Below, one piece after another: positions 15,908 through 26,840 of a DNA stretch of 64,000 nucleotides. Each line of letters opens with the position of its first letter. Position 1 is the first letter of the stretch. A program made the translations under genes and the position numbers. Under the pieces are notes generated by a model. That model was given only the letters and a program-made list of their open reading frames with translations. It was not told the DNA's origin and ran no database searches. The stretch is taken from assembly GCF_001649575.2 (NCBI RefSeq), contig NC_051438.1:23668816-23732815 (forward strand), written 5' to 3'. Source of the stretch: Kryptolebias marmoratus (lineage: Eukaryota; Chordata; Actinopteri; Cyprinodontiformes; Rivulidae).

Positions 15908-18278
15908 GAAATGTGGATTTGCTTCTATGAACGCAGCAGAGTTCAAGAAGCACATGGTCGAGCACGCGGAGACGAGGTTTTATTGCTTCTATTGCAATAA
16001 TGTGTCATTCAGCGAGGCGGAGTTAAACGAGCACATGAAACAGCACACCTCAAAGTACCCGTTCAAATGCCCCCACTGTGGACAGGGCTACATGAGACGG
16101 TTGTGTCTTGTGAAGCACATTGACCGCTTGCATAGTAAAAACATCAGTCAAGGACCTGCTAAGCTTGGCGTGACAAAAAGTCCACTTGTTCCCGTCTCCA
16201 CTGCCTTAACAAGTGCACCCACTGCTGATCCGTCTCCCCCCCGACCTGTAGTCCGGGTGACTGTACCCACCCCCATTGCACCTGCTGTCAGACTGGGAAA
16301 GGACGAACAGAGAGGGAAAACACTGGACATAAATGTACCCAATGCCACTAATGGTAATGTCGAACGTCTGTCTCATCTGAATGGACTCATTCAGCACAAC
16401 AGGGCTCTAACAGTTTCTCTGCCGGAGGAAGTAAGCATCCCTGCTGGCTGCTTGGTGGAGCTTGTTGAGGTGAAAACTGTCAATGGGACTAAGGAGCTAA
16501 AACTGAGGCTCATCTCTCAACAAGAAAATGAGTCTATGATAAAAGACACAAAAGCAGCCGTTCCACAGAATGCTGCTCTGGGAAAGCTGCTACCCTCCGC
16601 TTTACCTCATGCTAACACAGTGAGGTCTTCGAGTATGGACATGTGTACAATCAACAGGAAACAGACTGAGACAAAGATGGCAAATGTGGAGCGTCCTCCT
16701 GCTGTGCCAGTGAAGATTTCTAACAATCTGCCAAATGTAGCAAACAAAGAAAAGCGTGCTTTGAAACGAGCGTCGCCTGAAATAATTAACTTGGAGTGCA
16801 ACGCAGTCAACCCAAACAAGGTTTTCAAAAACGTCCTCGGTCCTATAAGGGAAGGAAATGGTGTGATCCGAGTTACGCAGGCAGCACCTGTGACCCATAA
16901 TGCTGCTTCTCCCGCGGTCTTCTCCGGCAGAGTCGGGAGAGGGTTGAGTGCCGCTGTTCATCCGCCCAGCATGGGCATGAATGTACCGCCGAGAGTGGGG
17001 GATGAGAGAAAAAACCCAGCTGCAGAACACCCCAAGACTATCCCACAGAGGAGGCCGTCTGAGACGAGCAATATTCAAGAAGCACCAGGAGCTGTGAAGC
17101 TGGAACCAGACCTGATCTGCCTCAAGACCATCGCTGCCCCAAAAGAAGTGAAAGGAGTGGTGTGCTTAAACCAGCAAAGCACGCAGTCTTTTAATTCCCT
17201 GAAAGGTCCTGTTACTACAGCTGCCCAAGTGAGACCACCAGCCATTTTGGTCAATAAAGGTAATGTGGCAAATCAGACTTTTCCACCACTCAGAACTCTA
17301 ATTAACCCCATATCAATAAAAGCACCCATCCTTTCTAATCATACAAATTCAAAACTATCTGCTGCTTGTACCCAGGGGCTCCGGTTTAATGAAGGCAAAA
17401 CAAAAGTAGCAAAAGTAGGAGAGGTGTTAAAACCTGAGAGTTTTCCTGTCATCTCCTCTGTGTTTTCACTAAGTGAGCAGCCAGAGGAAGGCCAAGGCTC
17501 CATTCAGCCGCTGGTCATGGCTCTGAGAGGCATAGTGATGGATAAAAAACACAGTTCTGAAGCTGCAACTCAGGATCAACTCAAGATTACAGTAAAAAAT
17601 GACACCGAGCAAAGATGCAAGGCGGCGGTGTCATCAGAGCCCTCCATTCAAAATGGACCCTTCGCTCATGACTCGTTAGTGACGCGGCAGACCGGCGAGT
17701 CTGTGAAAGTGGAAAAGCAGGATAGCCTGCCATCATCTGCGTTGACTCAAAATGACGTCCATGTCAAGGAGGAGAAAAGTGCCGCTGGAACAAAAGAGGG
17801 CAGCAACTGCAGTCAAGCTGCTGCTCCAAAATCTTCCACGCGGGATAAATCTGAAATGGCTCCACAGGTCGAGGCAGCTGCAACCGTAGATCCTCTGCCA
17901 GAAACAGACAAAAACGAGAAGTTCTTGACTATCTCTCTGAGGCGGGTGCAGGTGGGCGTGTGGAAAAAAAGCAAGAAAGGACTGAAACTTCGATATAAGC
18001 CGCGGGTTCCCATCGGCAGCCTCGGTGATTGTTCAGTTTTTTACCCCATGCCGCTGAAGGAGGACCAGCTGGTGAAACGGCCCGGTCCCAACCAGCCGGT
18101 GGTGGTGCTCAACCATCCGAAGCCTCGGGTTTCTGTACAGAGGGCGAGCGCGGACTCTTACCCAGGCGTGGGAGCCTCAGAAACGGTTCCTAAGTGCCAA
18201 ATTTTGAAAATGAGGCTGAGCAAAGTGATGGGACAGAAGTACGAGGTGATTGGATGTACAGTTCGAGTTTTTCCATGA
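15804..18278 (+). CDS. znf518b: C2H2 zinc-finger protein, ZNF518 family (probably ZNF518B)
   Basis: Nuclear zinc-finger protein of 824 residues in one uninterrupted coding exon, as I recall for mammalian ZNF518A/B. Three N-terminal C2H2 fingers are visible: C34/C37/H50/H54, C61/C64/H77/H81 and C89/C92/H105/H110. A conserved-looking block at about 200-244 includes IPAGCLVELVEVKTVNGTKE. The long middle is low-complexity and Lys/Pro/Ser rich, with VKLEPD and VKVEKQD motifs that fit the SUMOylation consensus. A basic C-terminal block begins at residue 708 (LTISLRRVQVGVWKK). The C-terminal finger I recall in human ZNF518B is not seen, and the protein is shorter than the human one (about 1,070). 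The start has G at -3. The adjacent clnk-like gene favours ZNF518B over ZNF518A. The family call is firmer than the paralogue call. Confidence 0.7.
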   Translation: MKPVSYQSVPSSVNGGHPNLAVEHLLNTPKVMYCEKCGFASMNAAEFKKHMVEHAETRFYCFYCNNVSFSEAELNEHMKQHTSKYPFKCPHCGQGYMRRLCLVKHIDRLHSKNISQGPAKLGVTKSPLVPVSTALTSAPTADPSPPRPVVRVTVPTPIAPAVRLGKDEQRGKTLDINVPNATNGNVERLSHLNGLIQHNRALTVSLPEEVSIPAGCLVELVEVKTVNGTKELKLRLISQQENESMIKDTKAAVPQNAALGKLLPSALPHANTVRSSSMDMCTINRKQTETKMANVERPPAVPVKISNNLPNVANKEKRALKRASPEIINLECNAVNPNKVFKNVLGPIREGNGVIRVTQAAPVTHNAASPAVFSGRVGRGLSAAVHPPSMGMNVPPRVGDERKNPAAEHPKTIPQRRPSETSNIQEAPGAVKLEPDLICLKTIAAPKEVKGVVCLNQQSTQSFNSLKGPVTTAAQVRPPAILVNKGNVANQTFPPLRTLINPISIKAPILSNHTNSKLSAACTQGLRFNEGKTKVAKVGEVLKPESFPVISSVFSLSEQPEEGQGSIQPLVMALRGIVMDKKHSSEAATQDQLKITVKNDTEQRCKAAVSSEPSIQNGPFAHDSLVTRQTGESVKVEKQDSLPSSALTQNDVHVKEEKSAAGTKEGSNCSQAAAPKSSTRDKSEMAPQVEAAATVDPLPETDKNEKFLTISLRRVQVGVWKKSKKGLKLRYKPRVPIGSLGDCSVFYPMPLKEDQLVKRPGPNQPVVVLNHPKPRVSVQRASADSYPGVGASETVPKCQILKMRLSKVMGQKYEVIGCTVRVFP

Positions 18279-20290
18279 TTGTAGAGTTCGTCTGTAAACA
18301 CGAGTGTACATTTGGAAGAAGATAATTATTATCACAAACCATCAAAACTTACAAAATATTAAGGTGAATATTTTCTTAAAGGGATCAGAAGATTAAAAAA
18401 ATATGGACATTGTTGTATATGTATTATATGGAATATTCAAGTGCAATGTGGTTTGCTTTAATTCACAGGTCTTTGTCATTGTAGATTTCATAATATTACA
18501 CAGAGTTTAAGTGCTGGCTCAGGAGGCCGAGAAACAACAGATCTGACTAAAGTATTAATGCATGTATTTGGTTTAAAACGATTAACCTTTAAGTTGTGTC
18601 ACAAAGATTCATGTTGGACATACGCAGAGCAGAACACAATTTGGTTAGCACACTAAGCAACGCCGACAGAGCTCTGTACGATATCTTTTATCCGTGCCCC
18701 CCCCCCCCACACACACACACACACCATTCAGCGTAAAGGTTAACGAGGCTAAACATTATTTACACAACATATCAAATCAAGAGGAAACAAAAAGTTGGCA
18801 TTCAGTTATCTTTTTAAAATAATCTGGTCACTGATGGCGATTTATTAGTTTCTGCTTCACTGTGCTGTCAGATTTCTTTCACTTCACAGGCATCTGCGGC
18901 ATCTCGCTTTACGGGTTTTTATCCAAAAAGACAACATTTCAACCTTAATGGTCTCGTAGTTGTCCAAACTGCCTTTGTGCAAATACTGAAGACTCCACCC
19001 TTCACCAAACAAAACAAAAACAAGAAGATGTTTGTAGCAGTCGATTTTTATAGTGTTGCACTCAGACACTCTCTGAAAACACCAATTTTATGATATTTAT
19101 TCAGATACTAAGTTGTATTTTCAGGCACTGGTGAGTCCCCTGAATGAAATGATGACTGGAAGGTGGGAAAGGTGGGGTTTGGAGACACATGTTGTTGTTT
19201 TTTAAATTAATATCCCATTCGGTTATTTAAGCCTTACTGAGTGTAGTTTCTGAACTTAATTTCTGAAGTTATTTGTCATCTAAAGTATGAAGAGACAATT
19301 CCCAGCTGTATTTTAAACTTGAGTGTTATGGGATGTATCTGGCGTGGTACTGGTATTTTCTGCTTTGCTGTCCGTTCTTGGTGATATGAGCGTTCTGGAC
19401 GTTGATGAGAGGTGAAGGGGTGCGTCAGAAATGAAGCTGCGAGGCGACGGGTGAGGAGAAACACGTGAAGTCTGAGTGACGGAGTTTCTGGGAGGAGGAG
19501 GAAGTTAAACTGAAAGGCTGATTTTTGCTTGAAGCTAGAAAGTTCACAGTCCTAATCACATTACATTTTTGTTTTAATTTGCAGTCTCGTGTGGATTACT
19601 GTAAATGTTTCGTCACTCATTGAACTGAAATGCGTTTTTAGTCGACAGGTATTTTGCAACGAATGTCTCTGACTTTTCCCTGAAGGCGTTTTGTTTGTCC
19701 TGAAGTCGTCCCGTCGCTCGGTATTTTCCGTTCTGAACCCACAGCAGAGTGGAGCCTAAAGAACCACAGACTGGGTTGTCGCTGTATTTTTCTGCCACGC
19801 TGACGTGGTGATTACTGAGCATTCGAAAGCTGTTGTATATTTTCCAGAAGATTTACGTGATGTTCCCATTTGACCCGGTACTCTGCAGATCTCCCTCTCT
19901 CTTCTCATGGAATTCACATGAAGACACCTGTGTGTTCTTGTTTGTAATATAATCATGGAAAAGGTGCTAGGCCTATGATTGAAATTGTAGGTTTTAGTTG
20001 CCCACAGTCTTTGTTTATGTACTCCTTTTGGTCAAGTTCAGATTTTATTGTAAATAAACCAATAAATATAACACATAAGTCCTTTACACTGCAGTATCTG
20101 AAGCTGCTGTGCAGTATGTTACATACTTTAAAGTGTCTCAACAGTTTACCTTGCCTTTAAGCCACTGCTTATTTCTGCAAGTCATCTTGTCTGTAATGTT
20201 TTTTGGTTTTATTACAGCCTCAGTGTTTATTATTGTGTTTCATGCTTTTATAACAATTGTGTAACTCAATGTTTTCTATTAAAACCAAGA
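18279..20290 (+). other. Likely 3' untranslated region of the zinc-finger gene
   Basis: No coding signal is seen. Plus-strand polyadenylation candidates are AATAAA at 20053-20058 and ATTAAA at 20278-20283, which would give a 3' UTR of about 1.8-2.0 kb. A C12 run followed by (AC)n lies at 18697-18723. Confidence 0.45.
18697..18723. repeat. C12 run followed by (AC)n
   Basis: Twelve consecutive C at 18697-18708 run directly into an AC dinucleotide repeat. Confidence 0.95.
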
Positions 20291-21386
20291 TAAATACACC
20301 CATATTCTCTCTCTCTCTCTGTTTTATTTTAGCTGAAGTCCTCGTGTTACATCACGTTTTAATTCTCGTTACTTCACATAGATAGCAAACAGGTTTTAGA
20401 AGCTCTTAAACCCTTAATAGAGTTGAGTCATGTAATCGACAGGAGAAAATATCGCTCGTAGGCTACATGAGCCACTGAGGGTGGCGTCAAAACCAACGCA
20501 GCTAAATGGACCTACATGTTCAAAGAGACTCAAATAAAGTAAATCTGAATTAAATTATTCTCAACAGCTTCAGCTTTTCTTTATTTCAAAGATGTAAAGT
20601 GGACAAACGGCCACGAAGCGTCTCTGATCAGAGGGAATAAAGGCTTCTTCTCACCTCCGTCATGAGAGCTGAGCCCAAACAGGCGCCACTTTTATCTCCT
20701 TGATCTACAAGCTTTCTGCTCTGTGACTCTCCAGACCTTTCTTATCTTTATTACTGCAACAAAAAACCCCACACATGACCCTCAGGAATGAGGCCACAGC
20801 TAACCCAGAACCAGAGAAACAACCCAGTTATTGGCTCTGAGATAAAGATCAAAAACAAAAACATTCAGTCCCATCAACTGTTTGTTCCCATGGAAATAAT
20901 TGTGTAAAATTAAGTTAAAATTCTAATAATCTACTAAAATCAAGAGGTAGTGTACCTGCAGAGGTTTGCACACTATTAATATTTACATTTCTGCAACATC
21001 TAGAGATAATGTTAATCTTTCCAAAATTTCCTTTTAAATTTCTTGACCAATAAATTAATCAGCAAAACATTTTAAGCGTCTTTGTAATTAATCAGAAGTT
21101 TATTTGTATATATTATTCATGAAGTCAAAAACAATTGGTTTTGCTTCACAATCTATATAGGAAATAATAATAAAAAAAAACATTTTCATCTTGAATATTT
21201 ATCAAGTCATGCTTTAAAATCCACGTATTTTATTAGATTCTGGAGCACGATCCAGTGATAGTAAACAAAAACCTGTCAGACATATCGAATTAATAGCTAC
21301 TTTTCAATATGCTCAGAATTATTGTGGATATTTTTTTGCTAAACATGAAGGTTTCAACAAAGTGTCTTTGCTGGAAGGCACAAATT
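20291..21386 (-). other. Spacer between convergent genes, with clnk 3' end
   Basis: No exon is seen. A minus-strand AATAAA (TTTATT at 21229-21234) lies about 155 bp after the clnk stop and is the best candidate for its polyadenylation signal. The rest is plain AT-rich DNA. Confidence 0.45.
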
Positions 21387-22705
21387 TCACCGGAGAAGAT
21401 GCTCAACGTCCCTTTTTGTTAATGGACATGTCAGCACGCAGTTTTCTGGGTATTTGGTGACAGCCACGTTCCTCCCACTGATGAGTGTTATTGGAAATAA
21501 GGAGTGGAACTTGATGATCTCTGCCACAGAATCGAACATCTGAGGAGAAACGAGATGGGAGTTATGACAGACTTAGAGCCTGGGAGGGGAACTAACGGCC
21601 TCCTGGACCACTCACATCGTTTGAGCGTTGTCCTGTTCCCAGCGCGTACTTCCTGGTGGCCTCAACAAACCGGATTTTTACGTTATAAACTTTCTTCTCA
21701 TGATAAACAGCCAGAACCAAGGGTTCACTGTTGGTGTTAATGGAGCAGTCTCGGACTAAAAATGCCCCATCCTAAAACAGGATAAGGACAAAAAGAGGAC
21801 AGCTTTTAACATATTGTTTAGTTTAACACTTTGATTATAACTGTTATACTTGTTGTTGTCTGGGGAAATACCGCATGTTCCTGTCAGGTTATAGTAGAAA
21901 AATTATTGTTTTTTCTTTGATCTTATTCAGTTGTTTCCTCTGCTTCCAGGTTTTCTGCTAAGCTCACTATGCCCTTATTGGACTTTTACATTTTAAAATG
22001 AATGAAATGTTTTTTTAGATGTGGTCAATAACATTTTGAACTGGAATGACGGTGCGGTACCTTGTTCACCAGGTGTAAGGCGTGTTCGGCGTCTGTTCGG
22101 TTACACGCCCCAACGTACCAGTCCTCCTCACAGTAGGTCTGCGATGAAGTCAGCGATCAGTCAGTGACCCGGTCAACAACGCTCGTTCTTTGATTAATTT
22201 ATTTCGGTACCAGTATGTTTCCATTCGGCTTCTCCACTGGAACAAAATCGCTCTGGTCAAGGTCTTCTTTGGTTCGAGGCCACTCGTGGTGATGGCGTCG
22301 TGACGGCACCCTTTCTTTAAGTAGATGTTAAGTCTGACTTATTTTCTCCAAAGCTGGATGAAGATGATGACTTCTGACATACTTACCTAAACTTTGGTGT
22401 GCCCTAAATAAAAACAAAAACAACAAAAAGCTCACCTAAGTCTCATGTTTCATGATGTAACCGTCCTGAAGAACCCGAGGAAGGAAAGTCGCACCTGTTG
22501 TCTAAGTCATGAGTCTCCAAATCCAACGAATGTCTCTGATGGGTTAGTTGACCTGAAACACTTTTAGCGGTTTGTTGACCTGAGAACATATTTAACCTGA
22601 TTAAAACTGTAACATTTGTCATCCAAATGCTTAAAAGGTTCAACGAAATCTAATCTTACCTATTAAATGTAAACTGGAGTCTCCCTAGGAGGAAAAAAAG
22701 AAAAG

Positions 22706-22736
<31 letters not shown>

Positions 22737-25700
22737 GCATAAATTACTGTGCAGAAATTAGAGCCATCTTTAATTTCTCCATATTTTGTTTCAAATGAAT
22801 AAAAAGTTCTTGTATTTTTCTTGAACAACATTTCTTTGGGCTTTCTGAAGGTTCTTTAGCTTCTTAATAACGACCCAGGAATCGGAATCAGCCAAACACA
22901 GAGATAATAATAATATTTATTAAAGGATCAGTTTTAAATCATTGTTGCTAGCAGCCTCTTCAGATGACACATTTCCTGTCTGATTGTTTTTGTTGAGTCA
23001 GTAAAGAGGCTAAACCTAATGCCCTTTGGAAGATATTAAATACTTTTGTCCCCAGAGGAGGTGATTGTTTAAAGAGCTATTAACTGAAAACTTGGTGTAC
23101 AGGAGAGGGGTGATGGATTTCAGGTCCCGTGTCAGAGGTTTTATTGTCTTATTTTTTTAGGGACATCTTTTTCAGGTGTTAATCTGCTGTAGATACTCGT
23201 AGACCTGCTTCTTCTTTCTTTTTCCTTCCTTTGTCTAGTTAAGATGCACTTCACATTAAGGTCAGATATGCCTGTCAAACTGTGTTATCTTTGGCATTTT
23301 CAAAGATTACCAAACAAATTATTATCTTTTTTTTTTTTGCAACAAACTGCAAAGTGCCTGAAAAAGCAATTTTAAAGCGTATTCTTAGCCATGTTGTTTT
23401 TTTTAAAGCCTTCTGAAAATGTTCAAGTGCAAAGACTGCACTGATACTTGGTGTAAAAGTAACCTTTGAAAAGGCCTAGAGCGCTTGATCAAGGCCACTT
23501 GATAAGATTTTAGAAGCGTCTTGCTTCCTGGAAACATAATTCAAAGAAATGAGGGTTGGTTCGAGACTTTCTGCGCAGCACTGAAGTTATTTATAGGAAC
23601 ACTAGCGATGGCTGACATTTTCCTGCATGTTTGCCCACTTACCTTTTTAGTTGTCCTCAGCTGTGGGCTGAAAATGAAAGAACACATGACAGGATTGAAA
23701 GGTTGACTGCAGAAAGCCTTGAGCCCTCTCTGTAATTATTTTCTCAACCAGCAGATGGCAGTGCTGCTACATCGTCCACAGTGCAGCTTCTGCAGCTCAC
23801 TGTTTGCACTGGGCTTTGTTCACATACAGCCAAGTCAAAAAGCTCCCACTGAGAGTAAATACTGAAAATATACTCACTCTTTCCTGCCGGGCTCATGCAC
23901 AGCCAGGTCACTGATGTTTCTGGACAACTCCAAGACAAAAGGTAACGGTAAATTACACCTGGCAGAGCAAAAACTCAATTAGGTAAGTCCTTTTATAACG
24001 CAAAGTTAGTGAGTACCTTTGGAAGTAATTTAAAATGTTACCTGTTTGACTCCTGTGACATAAGAAAATGAGAAAGGGGGTATTAAATAAGAGGTCATCA
24101 ACACAATTTAATGACATTTAAAAAGTAAATGGTACAGGTGTTTACATCATCTTCTGGCTCCAAAGGCGGGCGCCTCCTTTCTGTAAATACAAACAGGAAT
24201 ATTTACAATAAAGCTGTAGGACAAAGAGACAAAAAAAAAGGTTTAAACTGTTTACTGTTTACAGCCTTATCACCTAATTTGATCTTTCGTCGGTTCGGCT
24301 TTAGGTCTCTGTTTACAGCGGGCCCTGCGTTTCAGAAGCAGGAAGAAATGTGAGAAAAATGATCTGATAGGTAAGAGAAGGTCTGCACAGTTTGTTCTCA
24401 GCAAACCCACAGAAAATTTACTGTTCTGATTGTTAGTTGACAGATTATTTTACACTAGAGGCTTATAAGAGCATTTACTAAAACAATGAAGAGTGGAAAC
24501 TAGCTGACTAATGCACAGCTACTACAACACCATCATTTGATGTGTTTTAAATAATTAAAGAGATAAATCTTTTACAACCAGCTTGAACCAAGAAACAACA
24601 ATTAATTGATTTGGACTATTTTGTCTGTTCACATCGACAAGCAATAAATCCAACCTTAATTTATCTTCTAATTCTCCTTATATATGAAGCAACAGATATC
24701 AGTATCTGTGGCTTGTATATTCACCAGTTTGTTTATTACAGTTATCAGATAGTTTCCTGAAAATGAAGATTGCACCATTTAGCTTTGCAGTAAAACTCAT
24801 TTGGAGTGTAAATAAGTCCGTGTAAATGTAGGCAACAGTTGTGTTTATCACCCCGCTCAGTTTCAGTTCGTTTCAGTGTGTTGGTGTTGCAACAGCTCGC
24901 CACAAAATTAGTCTCTGGGTGATTTACTCACAGGCCACTTCATTAAATGTACCTGTTCAATTGCTTGTTAACTCAAAAAAGCTAATCAGCCAATCAGATG
25001 GTAGAAACTCAAAGCATTTCGGCATCTAGATGACCCGCTGGAGTTCAAACCGGGCAGCAGAATGAGAAAGAAATGGGATTAAGTGACTTTGAACGTGGAG
25101 CAGTCATTCGTGGCAGACAGACTGCTTTGAGTGTTTCAAAAACTGCTGATCCACTGGGTTTTTCCTCACACAATCATCTCTAGGGTTTACAGAGACTCGT
25201 CAGACCAGCCAATGGCTTTCTAACCTTTTATGTGCCAGTTTTGGTGAGCCTGTGTGAATCGTAGCCTCAGTTTGTGGTTATTTTAGCTTCTGATACCTTT
25301 TTATCACCTTGAACCGGTCTGCCATTCTCCTCTGACATCAACAAGGCATTTCCATCCTCACAACTTGTGCTCATTGGATATTTTCTCTGTTTTGGATCAT
25401 TCTCTGTGAACCCTAGAGATGGTGGCTGGTGAAAATCCCAGTAGATAAGCAGTTTCTGAACTATTCAGACCAAAAACCACGACACATTCAAAGTAACTTA
25501 AATCCCATTTGTTCTGGTAGCTGGTGAGGGTACATAAAATATAAAAATCAACAGAAACCCAAAAAACAAGCCAAGTCCATGCAGTTCAACATAACTGAAT
25601 TAAGAAAAGGCTTTTTGAAGTTACATTACTACTGTCATTTAAATATTTACCATAGATTTGATTTAGGTTTCTTTCATTTGTGTTTACCATAATAAAAAAA

Positions 25701-26840
25701 TCTCAAGCTTACCTGCGATGTGTGGCATGTCTCGAGGGAGAAATCTAGGAGGGACTCTATGCTGATTGGTAGAAGAACAGAGCAACATAGAGGGCATGAG
25801 CAGTGGGGTGGTACAGGTGAAGCTTCATTTATGGAACAGCAAAAAGACAGCTTACAGTGGAGACAGCTGGAAGGCTCTGGTTGGAGGATGACCAGGGACG
25901 GTCCCTGTCTGGAAAGCAAATGGAACAGTGATTGTGCAGTAATGGTGGAAGTTTGAGCTGTTTTAGTGTTAGCTCACAGTTTAAACTCTCTCTCTCTGTA
26001 TCGTTCTCATAACTCGGTCAGGGTCAGATCAGCAGAAGGAGAATACACCAGGTTTGAGCATTCAGAGCCACGTTCAGTCCCTGTCTGTGGCTCCATCAGC
26101 GCAGGATTGTACAGTGTGTGTTCGTGGGTAATTGTAATCTCCTGCAGCCTGACTCAGCCAACAAATGGCCCAGGAGACACACCAGCAGATCCTGCTCGCT
26201 CAGCAGGAGCTCTCACTCAGAGCCACGCTGCTTTCAGTCTCGACACATATTTAGTGAAGCTGTTTATTCTTTTTTGGCTTTCTTCAGCTTCATCCTAATT
26301 ATACTCACCAGAGCATACTCAGCCCCAATGTGTCAGCTAAAGTGCAAAATACTACTTTAAAGAAAGTTGGAACAAGTGATGGACTCAGCTGTTCATGTTT
26401 ATAGGCTGTTCTTTTTATATTTTTACTATTTATTTAAAAAATAATGACAGTAATGTAGATGAGTTGAGTTGCATTAAATGATTCAGTCCTAAAGAAAATG
26501 TTGAAACTTTTGTTTGTTTCAGAACTCATAATAATTTATCTTCAAAAGGCTAAGCTTCCTTTTGGCAAGTAAAAAAAGATGGCAGCAATATTTATGACAC
26601 TGCTAAAAGTACACTTTTGAATTGACTGAAAAAGCCTTACGATAAATTAAGCTTTAGCTGGGGATAAACAGAACCAATCAAATTTCTGCAACAGGAAGTG
26701 AAATCTATATGACAGAGAAGATGTGTGTCAGTGTTTCTACCTGCGTACTCCCTGTCATCGTTTATGGGCCTGGCAGGAAGTATGCGCACACTGTGCACCT
26801 CCTCATGGTCATCCACCTCGTCGTACTCGGGCTCATTCAT
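21387..26840 (-). CDS. clnk: SH2 adaptor of the SLP-76 family, CLNK/MIST-like, multi-exon
   Basis: Cytoplasmic adaptor linking tyrosine-kinase signalling in haematopoietic cells. The C-terminal SH2 is certain: 22138-22061 (ending [21 protein letters not shown] in part), 21771-21616 (DGAFLVRDC with the phosphotyrosine-binding Arg, then [15 protein letters not shown]) and 21539-21387, with the stop at 21387-21389. The first coding exon is 26840-26741 (exon to 26885) with EYDEVDD and SVRILPARP, the Tyr-acidic and LPARP motifs of this family. It starts at its own ATG because an in-frame TAG lies upstream. Small Pro/Arg-rich exons join these in consistent phase: 25761-25713, 24180-24146, 24052-24042, 23910-23878, 23667-23643, 22684-22660, 22552-22495, 22403-22387, 22314-22211. 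Exon 26336-26309 is tentative, and one linking exon between it and 25761 was not found. KVYNVKIRF and ALGTG favour CLNK over BLNK. About 280 codons are accounted for; human CLNK has about 428. Confidence 0.82.
22706..22736. repeat. (AC)n(AT)n compound microsatellite
   Basis: An AC run changes into an AT run. It lies in a clnk intron about 20 bp from the acceptor of exon 22684-22660. Confidence 0.95.
23748..23765 (+). promoter_or_regulatory. Candidate CTCF site
   Basis: CCAGCAGATGGCAGTGCT fits the CTCF core (CCASYAGRKGGCRS) at nearly every position. It lies in a clnk intron. Motif match only. Confidence 0.45.
24928..25210 (+). mobile_element. Tc1-like transposon fragment, forward (left arm of fold-back)
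   Basis: It begins with the TCACAGGCCACTTCATTAAA end found on a common fish Tc1-like element. It continues into a decayed transposase N-terminus whose readable part includes [20 protein letters not shown], then stops and frameshifts. It lies in the clnk intron between exons 25761-25713 and 24180-24146. Confidence 0.8.
25225..25528 (-). mobile_element. Tc1-like transposon fragment, reverse (right arm of fold-back)
   Basis: The reverse complement reads as the same Tc1-like transposase region (TTCAGAAACTGCTTATCTAC, then CATCTCTAGGGTTCACAGAG), extending further downstream than the forward arm. It is internally deleted and non-coding. Together with 24928-25210 it makes an inverted repeat over roughly 65-70 bp, with a short non-paired centre. 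Confidence 0.8.

Noticed and set aside
16602..17078. Minus-strand open frame of 158 codons
   Set aside because: It lies wholly antisense to the zinc-finger coding exon and has no family resemblance.
22434..22463. Candidate 30-nt clnk exon with a good acceptor and GTGAGC donor
   Set aside because: It introduces a stop in every usable frame, while the neighbouring exons join in phase without it.
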